Source: Methylobacterium sp. J-026
GTDB taxonomy: Bacteria; Pseudomonadota; Alphaproteobacteria; Rhizobiales; Beijerinckiaceae
NCBI RefSeq assembly: GCF_022829585.1
Contig: NZ_JAKSYC010000327.1
Location: forward strand, 124,001-188,000
Length of the DNA: 64,000 nucleotides
Reading direction: 5' to 3'
Shown: positions 41,077 to 49,261 of the stretch, piece after piece
Layout: each line of letters starts with the position of its first letter
Numbering within the stretch: the stretch's first letter is position 1
Notes under the pieces: generated by a model
Databases searched by the model: none
What the model was told of the DNA's origin: nothing
The model's input: the letters and a program-made list of their open reading frames with translations, nothing else
Translations under genes and position numbers: made by a program

Positions 41077-42750
41077 ATGCTGGCGCAGCTCGCGATCCGC
41101 GACATCGTCCTGATCGATCGACTCGAACTCAATTTCCGCTCGGGCCTCAGCGTCCTGACCGGGGAGACAGGCGCGGGCAAATCGATCCTGCTCGATGCCT
41201 TCGCCCTGGCGCTCGGCGGCCGCGGCGACGGCCGCCTCGTCCGGCACGGGGAAGCGCAGGGCGTGGTCACGGCGGTATTCGACCTGCCCCTCGGCCATCC
41301 GGCGCGCCGGATCGCCGCCGAGGCCGAGATCGACACCGAGGGCGACCTGATCCTGCGGCGGTCCCAGATGGCGGACGGCCGCACCCGCGCCTTCGTCAAC
41401 GATCAGCCGGTGGGCGTCCAGGTCCTGCGGGCGATCGGCGCGGCTCTCGTGGAGATCCACGGGCAGCACGACGACCGGGCGCTGGCCGATCCGGCCACGC
41501 ACCGGGCGATCCTCGACGCCTTCGGGGGCCTTCAGGGCCCGCTCGCCAAGGTGGCGACGGCCTCCCGGGCGGTGCGCTCGGCCCGCGCCGCGCTCGCCGA
41601 GCACCGCGCGCGCATCGAGGCGGCCCGCAAGGAGGCCGAGTTCCTGCGCCACGCCGTGGAGGAACTGGCTGCGCTCGCGCCACTCCCGGGGGAGGAAGCC
41701 CAGCTCGCCGAGCGCCGCAGCATCATGCAGCAATCGGAGAAGGTGGCGCGCGAGCTCAACGAGGCGCTGGAAGCCGTGGGCGGCCCCCATTCGGGCGTAC
41801 CCCACATCTCGGCCGCCCTGCGCAAGCTCGAACGCCGCGCCGCGCAGCTCCCGGCCCTCGTGGATCCCTGCGTCAACACCCTGGACGCCGCGCTGGTCGC
41901 CCTCGACGAGGCCCGCGCCGTGCTCGACGCGGCGGTGGCGGAGACCGAGTTCGACCCCCGCGATCTGGAACGAGTGGAGGAACGCCTGTTCGCCCTGCGG
42001 GCCGCCGCCCGCAAATACGACGTCCCGGCCGACGATCTCGCCGCCCTAGCCGAGCGCTACGCCGGCGACGTGGCGGCGATCGATGCCGGCGAGGCGGCGC
42101 TGACCGGCCTGGAACAGGCGCTCGCCGGGGCGGAGACCGGCTACGCGGAGGCGGCCGAGAAGCTCAGCGCCGGCCGCCGCCGCGCGGCCAAGCAGCTCGA
42201 CGCTGCCGTGAAGGCTGAGCTGCCGCCCCTGAAGCTGGAGCGTGCCCGATTCATCACCGAGATCGCCACCGACCCGGAGTCACGCGATCCGGCCGGCACA
42301 GACCGCGTCGAGTTCTGGGCGCAGACCAATCCCGGGACCAAGCCGGGCCCGATGATGAAGGTCGCCTCGGGGGGCGAGTTGTCGCGGTTCATGCTGGCGC
42401 TCAAGGTGGTGCTGGCCGACAAGGGCTCGGCCCCGACACTGATCTTCGACGAGATCGATACCGGCGTCGGGGGTGCGGTGGCCGACGCCATCGGCCTCCG
42501 CCTTGCCCGGCTGGCGACCACCGTGCAGGTCGTGGCCGTCACCCACGCCCCGCAGGTGGCCGCGCGCGCCGACACGCATTTCCTGATCGCCAAGGCGCCG
42601 GTGAAGGGCGCCGGCCGCGTCGCCACCCGTGTGGAGAGCCTGCCCGTCGCCGAGCGCCGGGAGGAGATCGCCCGGATGCTGGCCGGCGCCACAATAACCG
42701 ACGAGGCCCGCGCGGCCGCGGCGCGGTTGCTCCAGGGCGCCGACGGTTGA
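41077..42750 (+). CDS. recN: DNA repair protein RecN
   Basis: A 557-residue SMC-like ATPase acting in recombinational repair of double-strand breaks. The N-terminal Walker A is GETGAGKSILLDA (29-41), with LAQLAIRDIVLIDRLELNF before it. The middle (about 150-360) is Ala/Glu/Arg-rich coiled coil. The C-terminal half has the ABC signature ASGGELSRFMLALK and Walker B PTLIFDEIDTGVGG, then AVTHAPQVAARADTHF. The start lies 106 bases after the bamD terminator, so recN probably has its own promoter, often LexA-controlled in other bacteria; I saw no clear SOS box. Confidence 0.95.
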   Translation: MLAQLAIRDIVLIDRLELNFRSGLSVLTGETGAGKSILLDAFALALGGRGDGRLVRHGEAQGVVTAVFDLPLGHPARRIAAEAEIDTEGDLILRRSQMADGRTRAFVNDQPVGVQVLRAIGAALVEIHGQHDDRALADPATHRAILDAFGGLQGPLAKVATASRAVRSARAALAEHRARIEAARKEAEFLRHAVEELAALAPLPGEEAQLAERRSIMQQSEKVARELNEALEAVGGPHSGVPHISAALRKLERRAAQLPALVDPCVNTLDAALVALDEARAVLDAAVAETEFDPRDLERVEERLFALRAAARKYDVPADDLAALAERYAGDVAAIDAGEAALTGLEQALAGAETGYAEAAEKLSAGRRRAAKQLDAAVKAELPPLKLERARFITEIATDPESRDPAGTDRVEFWAQTNPGTKPGPMMKVASGGELSRFMLALKVVLADKGSAPTLIFDEIDTGVGGAVADAIGLRLARLATTVQVVAVTHAPQVAARADTHFLIAKAPVKGAGRVATRVESLPVAERREEIARMLAGATITDEARAAAARLLQGADG

Positions 42751-42754
42751 GGCA

Positions 42755-42790
42755 GCGTCCCGCGCGGCGGCCTTCGAAGCGCGGGGACGC
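42755..42790 (+). terminator. hairpin after recN
   Basis: GCGTCCCGCGC (42755-42765) pairs with GCGCGGGGACGC (42779-42790) with one bulged G, five bases after the recN stop. No T-run follows, so it is a weak terminator or an mRNA 3'-end stem. Confidence 0.5.
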
Positions 42791-42848
42791 GGTCGGACAT
42801 CGGTCGAGGGTCCGAGGTTCGCGCCAAGGTCTGTCGTGACAGGTAAGC

Positions 42849-42900
42849 TTAACCGTTGGTTGAGGGTAACGGTTCGTTAACCATTCCGGCTAACACTTAA
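42849..42900. promoter_or_regulatory. A/T-rich cluster of TTAA elements before a small gene
   Basis: TTAA occurs at 42849-42852, 42877-42880 and 42897-42900. Within this stretch AACCGTT (42851-42857) and AACGGTT (42868-42874) form an inverted repeat. In a genome of about 70% GC such a cluster is unusual. It lies 52 bases before the 66-residue gene and probably contains its promoter. The TTAA spacings are not the CtrA N7 spacing. Confidence 0.4.
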
Positions 42901-42951
42901 CAAATCCCGGCGCCGCAGCGGGTTTGGGCGGTCGATGGGCGGGAGGAAAAC

Positions 42952-43152
42952 ATGAAGCTGTCAGTCGTCGAGCCCGATGCGCTCCCGTGCGCGGGACAGC
43001 CGCTCAAACAGGCGATCGATACGCGCCAGCTCGGCCTGTCCCTGCGCACGGTCTACGAGGGCAGCGTCGATACGCAACCGATCACCGACACCCACGTGGA
43101 GCTGCTGCTGCGCCTGCGCCAGAAGGAGCGGGAGCTGCGCCGGGCGAGCTGA
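42952..43152 (+). CDS. small hypothetical protein
   Basis: A 66-residue protein with an ATG preceded by GGGAGGA, a strong ribosome-binding site at the right distance, which makes it likely to be real. The sequence has a middle segment (TRQLGLSLRTVYEGSVDTQPITDTHVELLLRLRQKERELRRAS) ending in a charged helix. There is no signal peptide or membrane segment, and I do not recognise a family. Upstream lies an A/T-rich region with several TTAA elements, so its expression may be regulated. It converges on the small minus-strand gene at 43176-43424. Confidence 0.6.
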   Translation: MKLSVVEPDALPCAGQPLKQAIDTRQLGLSLRTVYEGSVDTQPITDTHVELLLRLRQKERELRRAS

Positions 43153-43175
43153 AGCGGAACTCCGCAGCCCCGACG

Positions 43176-43424
43176 CTACCAGCGGCGCGCCCCGGGTGTC
43201 CGGCGATACTCGGCGGCCCGAATCAAGGTCAGCACGCGATCGAGATTGACCAGCAGGTCCGCCTCGTCGCGCCGTGCCGCGGCGGCGGCCTCCGGATCGG
43301 TGCTGAACTTCTGGCGCGCCTGCGCGAGGGTGAGGGCGCGCTCCACGGCTTCGCGCTCGGCATGCAGGGCAAGCCAGCCCGGATCGGCCTCGCTCGCTGA
43401 ATCGGCCCGTTCGCCCGCCACCAA
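43176..43424 (-). CDS. small hypothetical protein
   Basis: The product is 82 residues from a TTG at 43424, seven bases from a GGAAGGA ribosome-binding site; the GTG next to it at 43421 is also possible. The sequence is Ala/Arg/Glu-rich and mostly helical (REAVERALTLAQARQKFSTD, then RRDEADLLVNLDRVLTLIRAAEYRR), with no cysteine and no signal peptide. I do not recognise a family. It lies upstream of and divergent from pstS, sharing the 227-base gap with the Pho box, so phosphate control of this gene is possible but unproven. Confidence 0.5.
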   Translation of the reverse strand: MVAGERADSASEADPGWLALHAEREAVERALTLAQARQKFSTDPEAAAAARRDEADLLVNLDRVLTLIRAAEYRRTPGARRW

Positions 43425-43500
43425 TGCAACGTCCTTCCGATGCCATTCCCGGTGAGGAACGCGCGAGACCCATGAACCGTGCCGCCGGAACTGCGGCGCG

Positions 43501-43529
43501 ATGTCATGCCGGTGTCATCTCCCTGTCGT
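43501..43529 (+). promoter_or_regulatory. Pho box with three 11-base-spaced repeats
   Basis: TGTCAT at 43502-43507, TGTCAT at 43513-43518 and TGTCGT at 43524-43529 repeat with exact 11-base periodicity. This matches the PhoB binding consensus of 7-base direct repeats (CTGTCAT) separated by four bases, here in three units. It lies about 120 bases before the pstS start, so phosphate-starvation control by the PhoB encoded downstream (48483-49184) is very likely. Confidence 0.85.
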
Positions 43530-43651
43530 AACCGCGCCCCATCGGGCGGCCGGCGCTAAGTCTCATCGTAGACGGCCGCAAGGCTCTGCCGCGGGCATGA
43601 GCATGCCGGCGGGGCGGCGCAGGCTCTCGCCCGACGGCAACGGAGATACCA

Positions 43652-44692
43652 TTGAGACCCTTCGCTTACGCGCTCGCCGTCGGCCTCGCGACGGTTCAGC
43701 TGGCGTCCGCTGCGCTCGCCGCCGACATCACCGGTGCCGGCGCCACATTCCCATTCCCGGTCTATTCGAAGTGGGCCGAGGCCTACCGCAAGGATTCCGG
43801 ATCGGGCCTGAACTATCAGTCGATCGGGTCCGGCGGCGGGATCAAGCAGATCCAGGCCAAGACGGTCGATTTCGGCGCCACCGACGCGCCCCTGAAGGGC
43901 GAGCAGCTCGCCAAGGACGGCCTCGTCCAGTTCCCGACGGTGATGGGCGGCGTCGTTCCGGTCGTGAACATCGCGGGCGTCGAGCCCGGCAAGCTCAAGC
44001 TCACCGGCGAGATCCTGGCCGACATCTACGCCGGCAAGATCTCCAAATGGACCGATCCGCGGATCGCCAAGCTCAATGACGGTCTGAAGCTGCCCGAGAC
44101 CAACATCACCCCGGTCTACCGCTCCGATGCCTCGGGCACGACCAACATCTTCACCACCTACCTGGCCCAGGCCTCGGAATCCTGGAAGAAGGATTACGGT
44201 GCGGCCACGACGATCTCCTGGCCGGTGGGTCAGGGCGGCAAGGGCAACGAGGGCGTGACCGCCACCGTGAAGCAGGTGCCGAATTCGATCAGCTACGTCG
44301 AATCCGCCTACGCCAAGCAGAACAAGCTCGCCTACGCCCTGCTGCAGAACAAGTCCGGCAAGTTCCCGCAGCCGGACGACAAGGCGTTCCAGGCCGCCGC
44401 CGCCAGCGCCGACTGGAAGTCGGCCCCGGGCTTCGGCATCTCGCTCACCAACCAGGCGGGCGACGACGCGTGGCCGATCACCGCCGCGACCTTCATCCTG
44501 ATCCACAAGGATCCGGCTGATCCGACCAAGGCCGCCGCCGTGCTCAAGTTCTTCGACTGGGCCTACAAGAACGGCGACAAGCTCGCCTCCGATCTCGACT
44601 ATGTTCCTCTGCCCGACAACGTCGTGGCACTGATCCACGACGAGTGGAAAAACGTGAAGGACAAGGACGGGAAGCCCGTCTTCAACATGTGA
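43652..44692 (+). CDS. pstS: phosphate-binding protein PstS
   Basis: The start is the TTG at 43652, preceded by CGGAGA, giving 346 residues and a Sec signal peptide (RPFAYALAVGLATVQLASAALA, cleavage before ADITG). PstS is the periplasmic high-affinity phosphate receptor of the Pst importer. Phosphate-binding landmarks are ADITGAGATFPFPVYSKW, YQSIGSGGGIKQI, VDFGATDAPLKGEQ and RSDASGTTNIFTTYL. A Pho box lies upstream and a 9-base hairpin downstream, which together favour strong starvation-induced expression of PstS over the membrane subunits. Confidence 0.97.
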   Translation: MRPFAYALAVGLATVQLASAALAADITGAGATFPFPVYSKWAEAYRKDSGSGLNYQSIGSGGGIKQIQAKTVDFGATDAPLKGEQLAKDGLVQFPTVMGGVVPVVNIAGVEPGKLKLTGEILADIYAGKISKWTDPRIAKLNDGLKLPETNITPVYRSDASGTTNIFTTYLAQASESWKKDYGAATTISWPVGQGGKGNEGVTATVKQVPNSISYVESAYAKQNKLAYALLQNKSGKFPQPDDKAFQAAAASADWKSAPGFGISLTNQAGDDAWPITAATFILIHKDPADPTKAAAVLKFFDWAYKNGDKLASDLDYVPLPDNVVALIHDEWKNVKDKDGKPVFNM

Positions 44693-44700
44693 GCGTGGCG

Positions 44701-44724
44701 GGGAGGAGGTTTCGGCCTCCTCCC
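44701..44724 (+). terminator. attenuator-like hairpin between pstS and pstC
   Basis: GGGAGGAGG (44701-44709) pairs perfectly with CCTCCTCCC (44716-44724) around a six-base loop, eight bases after the pstS stop. Only a few scattered T residues follow, so partial termination or 3'-end protection of pstS mRNA is likely; either would raise PstS relative to PstCAB. Confidence 0.6.
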
Positions 44725-44777
44725 TCGCTTCTGGGATCGCACCGCGTTACCACGCCACCCTTCGCAGAGAATCGCGG

Positions 44778-45755
44778 ATGCCCGCCTTGACTGAAACGAT
44801 TGTCCTCGCCCGCACCCGAGCGACCGCCGCGCGGAAGGGGCCGAGCAAGAATCTCGACACCCTGTTCCGGGCCTGTGCCTACGGGGCGGCGCTCCTGGTG
44901 CTGATCGTCCTCGCCGGCATCCTCAGCGCCATCATCTACGGCGGCCTTCCCGCCTTCCAGCAGTTCGGCCTCGGTTTCCTGACCTCGAGCGCCTGGAACG
45001 TCGGCACCGAACAGTACGGCGCGCTGGTGGCCGTCACCGGGACGCTGATCTCGGCGCTCCTGGCCCTCGCCATCGGCGTCCCGATCTCCCTCGGCATCGC
45101 GATCTACCTGACGCAGCTCTGCCCGAACTGGGCGCGCAAGCCCGTCGCCATGACGATCGAGCTCCTCGCCGCGGTGCCGAGCATCATCTACGGCATGTGG
45201 GGCCTGTTCATCTTCGCCCCGCTCTTCGCGCGGTTCATCGAGATCCCGGTTTCCAACATCGTCGAGGGCCTGCCGATCATCGGGACCGTGCTGTACGCTC
45301 GGATCCCGTCAGGCGTCGGCGTGCTCACGGCGGGCATCATCCTGGCGATCATGATCGTACCGTTCGTGGCCTCCATCGCCCGCGACATGATCGACCAGAT
45401 CCCCACGATCATGCGGGAGAGCGCCTACGGGGTCGGTTGCACCACCTGGGAGGTGGTGCGCTTCGTGCTGATCCGGCACGCCTCGGTGTCGATCATCGGC
45501 GCGATCATGCTCGGCCTCGGCCGTGCGCTCGGCGAGACGATGGCGGTCACCTTCGTGGTCGGCAACGCCAACCGGCTCTCGGCCTCGATTTTCGATCCCG
45601 GCTCGACCATCGCGTCCCGGATCGCCAACGAGTTCAACGAGGCGGACGGCATGCAGCTCAACGCCCTGATGGCCCTCGGCTGCATTCTCTTCGTCATCAC
45701 CTTCATCGTTCTGGTCGCCGCGCGCATCCTGACGCGGCGCGTGCGGGTCGGTTGA
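44778..45755 (+). CDS. pstC: phosphate ABC transporter permease PstC
   Basis: A 325-residue inner-membrane protein with six predicted helices, starting with a cytoplasmic basic tail (RTRATAARKGPSKN). The family features are clear: NVGTEQYGALVAVTGTLISALLALAIGVP at the second helix, VPSIIYGMWGLFIFAP, and the coupling loop MIDQIPTIMRESAYGVGCTTWEVVRF followed by GLGRALGETMAVTFVVGN. PstC and PstA form the phosphate channel. The pstA ATG follows eight bases after the stop. Confidence 0.95.
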   Translation: MPALTETIVLARTRATAARKGPSKNLDTLFRACAYGAALLVLIVLAGILSAIIYGGLPAFQQFGLGFLTSSAWNVGTEQYGALVAVTGTLISALLALAIGVPISLGIAIYLTQLCPNWARKPVAMTIELLAAVPSIIYGMWGLFIFAPLFARFIEIPVSNIVEGLPIIGTVLYARIPSGVGVLTAGIILAIMIVPFVASIARDMIDQIPTIMRESAYGVGCTTWEVVRFVLIRHASVSIIGAIMLGLGRALGETMAVTFVVGNANRLSASIFDPGSTIASRIANEFNEADGMQLNALMALGCILFVITFIVLVAARILTRRVRVG

Positions 45756-45763
45756 GGAGCCCC

Positions 45764-46651
45764 ATGGACGCGACCAACACACTTGCGGCGCCTCCGCTCG
45801 CGCAGAGCCGCGTCCGTCCCGGCCGGCGCCGGGCCGACGCGGTGCTCCGCGGCTTCTGCGCCCTCGCCACGCTCCTCGGCGTCATCGTGCTGGGTTCGAT
45901 CCTGCTGATGCTGATCGTCCAGGGTGTGCGCGGGTTCACGTCGACCCTGCTGACCCAGCCGACGCCGGGGCCGGGCAGCGAGGGCGGCGGCATCGCCAAC
46001 GCGGTCCTCGGCAGCCTCGTGCTCACCACCATCGGCATCGTCATCGCGACCCCGGTCGGCGTGATGGCCGGAACCTTCCTGGCGGAATACGGCCGGACCT
46101 CGAAACTGTCCTTCGTGATCCGCTTCCTCAACGACATCCTGCTCTCGGCCCCGTCGATCCTGATCGGCCTGTTCATCTACACGCTGATGGTGCGACCGAT
46201 GGGCAGCTATTCGGGCTGGGCCGGCGGCGTCGCCCTCGCCATCATCGCCACGCCCGTGATCGTGCGCACCACCGAGGACATGCTCAGCCTGGTCCCCGGT
46301 ACCCTGCGGGAAGCGGGCGTGGCCCTGGGGGCGCCGCCCTCCACGGTGATCATGAAGGTGACCTGGCGGGCGGCCTCGGCCGGCATCGTCACCGGCATCA
46401 TCCTGGCTCTGGCCCGCATCGCGGGCGAGACCGCCCCGCTCCTGTTCACGGCCCTCAACAACAACAGCTGGTTCAATGCCGACCTAATGGGCGGCATCCC
46501 GAACCTGCCCGTGATGATCTACCAATTCGCGCTCTCGCCGTATCCCAACTGGCAACAGCTCGCCTGGGCCGGGGCACTCCTGATCACCATGACCATCCTC
46601 GCCCTCTCGGTCATCGCCCGCGTGGTGATCAAGCCGCAGCGTGCCCGCTGA
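45764..46651 (+). CDS. pstA: phosphate ABC transporter permease PstA
   Basis: The ATG at 45764 gives 295 residues; the longer open frame overlaps pstC. Six membrane helices are predicted. Family landmarks: PGSEGGGIANAVLGSLVLT, APSILIGLFIYTLMV, the coupling loop MLSLVPGTLREAGVALGAPPS and GIILALARIAGETAPLLFTAL. It pairs with PstC. PstB follows after 25 bases with its own ribosome-binding site (GAAGGA). Confidence 0.95.
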   Translation: MDATNTLAAPPLAQSRVRPGRRRADAVLRGFCALATLLGVIVLGSILLMLIVQGVRGFTSTLLTQPTPGPGSEGGGIANAVLGSLVLTTIGIVIATPVGVMAGTFLAEYGRTSKLSFVIRFLNDILLSAPSILIGLFIYTLMVRPMGSYSGWAGGVALAIIATPVIVRTTEDMLSLVPGTLREAGVALGAPPSTVIMKVTWRAASAGIVTGIILALARIAGETAPLLFTALNNNSWFNADLMGGIPNLPVMIYQFALSPYPNWQQLAWAGALLITMTILALSVIARVVIKPQRAR

Positions 46652-46676
46652 AGCGCAAGCCCGAAGGATCAACCCG

Positions 46677-47507
46677 ATGAGCACCGCCGCAGCGTCCGTC
46701 ACCACCGACCGCCAGTTCCAGGCCTCCGCCAAGACCGGGGCCGACACCAATGCCCCCGTACGCATCGCCGTGAAGGGGCTGAACTTCTACTACGGCCATT
46801 TTCACGGCCTGAAGAACATCGACCTGAACTTCCACGACCGGCAGGTGACGGCCCTGATCGGCCCCTCGGGCTGCGGGAAGTCGACCCTGCTGCGGACCTT
46901 CAACCGGATCTACAGCCTCTATCCGGAGCAGCGCGCCGAGGGACAGATCCTTCTGGACGGCATGAACATCCTGGATCCCAAGATCGATCTCAACGATCTG
47001 CGCGCCCGGGTCGGCATGGTCTTCCAGAAGCCGACGCCGTTCCCGATGTCGATCTACGACAACGTCGCCTTCGGCATCCGCCTCTACGAGAAGCTGGGGA
47101 AATCGGATCTCGACGACCGGGTCGAGACGTCGCTGCGCAAGGCGGCCCTCTGGGACGAGGTGAAGGACAAGCTCAAGCAGTCCGGCATGGGCCTGTCGGG
47201 CGGCCAGCAGCAGCGCCTATGCATCGCCCGCACCGTGGCCCAGCGCCCGGACGTCATCCTGTTCGACGAGCCGACCTCGGCGCTGGACCCGATCTCGACG
47301 GGGCGCATCGAGGAACTGATCGAGCAGCTGCGCGACGAATTCACCATCGCGATCGTCACCCACAACATGCAGCAGGCGGCGCGCATCTCGCAGTTCACCG
47401 CGTTCATGTATCTCGGCGAACTCGTCGAGGTCGGGCCGACCGACAGGCTGTTCATGAACCCGACCGAGCGGCGGACGCAGGATTACATCACCGGCCGTTT
47501 CGGCTGA
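46677..47507 (+). CDS. pstB: phosphate ABC transporter ATPase PstB
   Basis: The ATG at 46677 follows a GAAGGA ribosome-binding site and gives 276 residues; the open frame begins at a GTG, 46641. Features: VKGLNFYYGHFHGLKNIDLNF, Walker A GPSGCGKST, the Q-loop VFQKPTPFPMS, the signature LSGGQQQRLCIAR and Walker B VILFDEPTSALDPIS, then the switch histidine in VTHNMQQ. It energises phosphate import and, with PhoU, transmits phosphate status to the PhoR kinase. PhoU follows after a 136-base gap containing a tandem 18-base repeat. Confidence 0.97.
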   Translation: MSTAAASVTTDRQFQASAKTGADTNAPVRIAVKGLNFYYGHFHGLKNIDLNFHDRQVTALIGPSGCGKSTLLRTFNRIYSLYPEQRAEGQILLDGMNILDPKIDLNDLRARVGMVFQKPTPFPMSIYDNVAFGIRLYEKLGKSDLDDRVETSLRKAALWDEVKDKLKQSGMGLSGGQQQRLCIARTVAQRPDVILFDEPTSALDPISTGRIEELIEQLRDEFTIAIVTHNMQQAARISQFTAFMYLGELVEVGPTDRLFMNPTERRTQDYITGRFG

Positions 47508-47581
47508 TCAGGCTCCGAACCGCACCCCCGCGGCGCTGCGCGCGAGCATAGCCGCCGCGGCCGGGTAAGATCTGCATTAGA

Positions 47582-47617
47582 CCCGAGGCATCGCACGTCC
47601 CCGAGGCATCGCACGTC
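47582..47617. repeat. two perfect tandem 18-base repeats upstream of phoU
   Basis: CCCGAGGCATCGCACGTC occurs twice without spacer, at 47582-47599 and 47600-47617. It lies 26 bases before the phoU start, in the pstB-phoU gap. It may be a slippage duplication of a leader element; it shows no resemblance to the Pho box. Confidence 0.7.
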
Positions 47618-47643
47618 GCGGCCCCCATCGAAGGATCTCCCCA

Positions 47644-48354
47644 ATGCCCGGCCATATCGTCTCGTCCTACGATACCGACCTGGAGAACCTGCGCCGCTCG
47701 ATCTCGGAGATGGGCGGCGTGGCCGAGAAGATGACCGCCGAGGCGACCGACGCCCTCGTCCGGCGGGACGACGGGCTCGCCCAGGCGGTGATCCTCGCCG
47801 ACAAGCGCCTCGACGCCCTCCAGCGGGACATTGAGGAGCGGTCCGTCCTGCTGATCGCCCGGCGCCAGCCGCTCGCGATCGACCTGCGCGAGACCATCTC
47901 GGCGATCCGCGTCTCGGGCGATCTCGAGCGGATCGGCGACCTCGCCAAGAACGTGGCGAAGCGTGTGGTTGCGATCTCCGATCAGGCCCCGGCACAGAAG
48001 ATCGTGCTGGGCGTCCGCCACATGAGCGACCTCGCAGAGGGCCAGCTCAAGGACGTACTGGATGCCTACGCGAGTCGCGACATCGAGGCCGCCCATGACG
48101 TGTGGGAGCGCGACGGCGAGATCGATGCGCTGTACAATTCGCTGTTCCGCGAGCTCCTGACCTATATGATGGAGGATCCGCGCAACATTTCGTTCTGCAC
48201 CCACCTGCTGTTCTGTGCCAAGAACGTCGAACGCATCGGCGACCACACCACCAATATCGCCGAGACCATCCACTATCTCGCCACCGGCGAGACTCTGGCG
48301 GGCGACCGGCCCAAGAACGATGCGTCGAACTACGCGACGGTCGAGCACGAATAG
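47644..48354 (+). CDS. phoU: phosphate signalling regulator PhoU
   Basis: A 236-residue all-helical cytosolic protein made of two similar three-helix halves. Each half carries the conserved E/DXXXD metal-binding region; the sequence shows LENLRRSISEMGGVAEKMTAEA in the first and VKDVLDAYASRDIEAAHDVWE-like helices in the second, and SGDLERIGDLAKNVAKR and CAKNVERIGDHTTNIAE are the characteristic PhoU repeats. PhoU represses the Pho regulon when phosphate is plentiful by linking PstSCAB to PhoR. phoB follows after 128 bases. Confidence 0.96.
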   Translation: MPGHIVSSYDTDLENLRRSISEMGGVAEKMTAEATDALVRRDDGLAQAVILADKRLDALQRDIEERSVLLIARRQPLAIDLRETISAIRVSGDLERIGDLAKNVAKRVVAISDQAPAQKIVLGVRHMSDLAEGQLKDVLDAYASRDIEAAHDVWERDGEIDALYNSLFRELLTYMMEDPRNISFCTHLLFCAKNVERIGDHTTNIAETIHYLATGETLAGDRPKNDASNYATVEHE

Positions 48355-48482
48355 GTCCCGGAGCGAACCCACGGCGCCTCACCATCTTCGGGGCGGTCGC
48401 CGCGGCGACGACTGGTTCCAGATGAGACGGGCTGGGCCTCCGGAACGCGCGGCGGGTTCGCCCTCAGAACAGGTCATCGAAC

Positions 48483-49184
48483 GTGAGCATGCAAGTCCTG
48501 ATTGTCGAGGACGAGGAGGCACTGACCACGCTGCTGCGCTACAACCTGGAGGCCGAGGGCTTTCTGGTCGATACGGCGGCCCGCGGTGACGATGCGGAAC
48601 TGCTCCTGGCCGAGCGCATGCCCGATCTGGTCCTGCTCGACTGGATGCTGCCGGGCCTCTCCGGGATCGAGCTCTGCCGCCGCATCCGCGCCCGGCGCGA
48701 GACCGAGCGTCTGCCGGTGATCATGCTCACCGCCCGGGGCGAGGAGGGGGACCGGGTCCGTGGCCTCGGCACGGGCGCGGACGACTATATCGTCAAGCCG
48801 TTCTCGGTCCCGGAGTTGCTCGCCCGGATCCGCGCCCTCCTGCGCCGGGCCAAGCCCGCCCATGTCTCGGATCGGCTGGCCGCCGGGGATCTCGAACTCG
48901 ACCGCACCGGCCACCGGGTGCGGCGCGCCGGCGAAGAGCTGCATCTCGGCCCCACCGAGTTCCGGCTGCTCGAATTCCTGATGCTCGCCCCGGGGCGGGT
49001 CTTCTCCCGGGAACAGCTCCTCGACGGGGTCTGGGGCCACGACGTCTATATCGACGAGCGCACCGTGGACGTGCATGTCGGGCGCCTGCGCAAGGCGCTG
49101 AACGGTCCGCGCCAGCCCGATCCGATCCGCACCGTCCGCGGCTCCGGATACGCCTTCGACGAGACCTTCTCGCTCGAGGCGTGA
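48483..49184 (+). CDS. phoB: phosphate response regulator PhoB
   Basis: The start is GTG at 48483, or the ATG at 48489; 233 residues from the first. An OmpR-type response regulator: acidic pocket VEDEEA (8-13), phosphoacceptor Asp53 in LLDWMLPG, the switch threonine in IMLTARG and the lysine in YIVKPFSVPEL. The C-terminal winged helix has LGPTEFRLLEFLMLAPGRVF and VDVHVGRLRKALN and ends in IRTVRGSGYAFDETFS. The position behind phoU supports the name. It should bind the Pho box upstream of pstS. Its kinase gene phoR is not in this window, which is less usual. Confidence 0.93.
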   Translation: MSMQVLIVEDEEALTTLLRYNLEAEGFLVDTAARGDDAELLLAERMPDLVLLDWMLPGLSGIELCRRIRARRETERLPVIMLTARGEEGDRVRGLGTGADDYIVKPFSVPELLARIRALLRRAKPAHVSDRLAAGDLELDRTGHRVRRAGEELHLGPTEFRLLEFLMLAPGRVFSREQLLDGVWGHDVYIDERTVDVHVGRLRKALNGPRQPDPIRTVRGSGYAFDETFSLEA

Positions 49185-49261
49185 GCGGCGCGGTCTCTCG
49201 GATTCAAAATGTCCGGGATCCAGCCCGTTTGGAAACCCTGCATCGACACCGGCCGCGCTGC

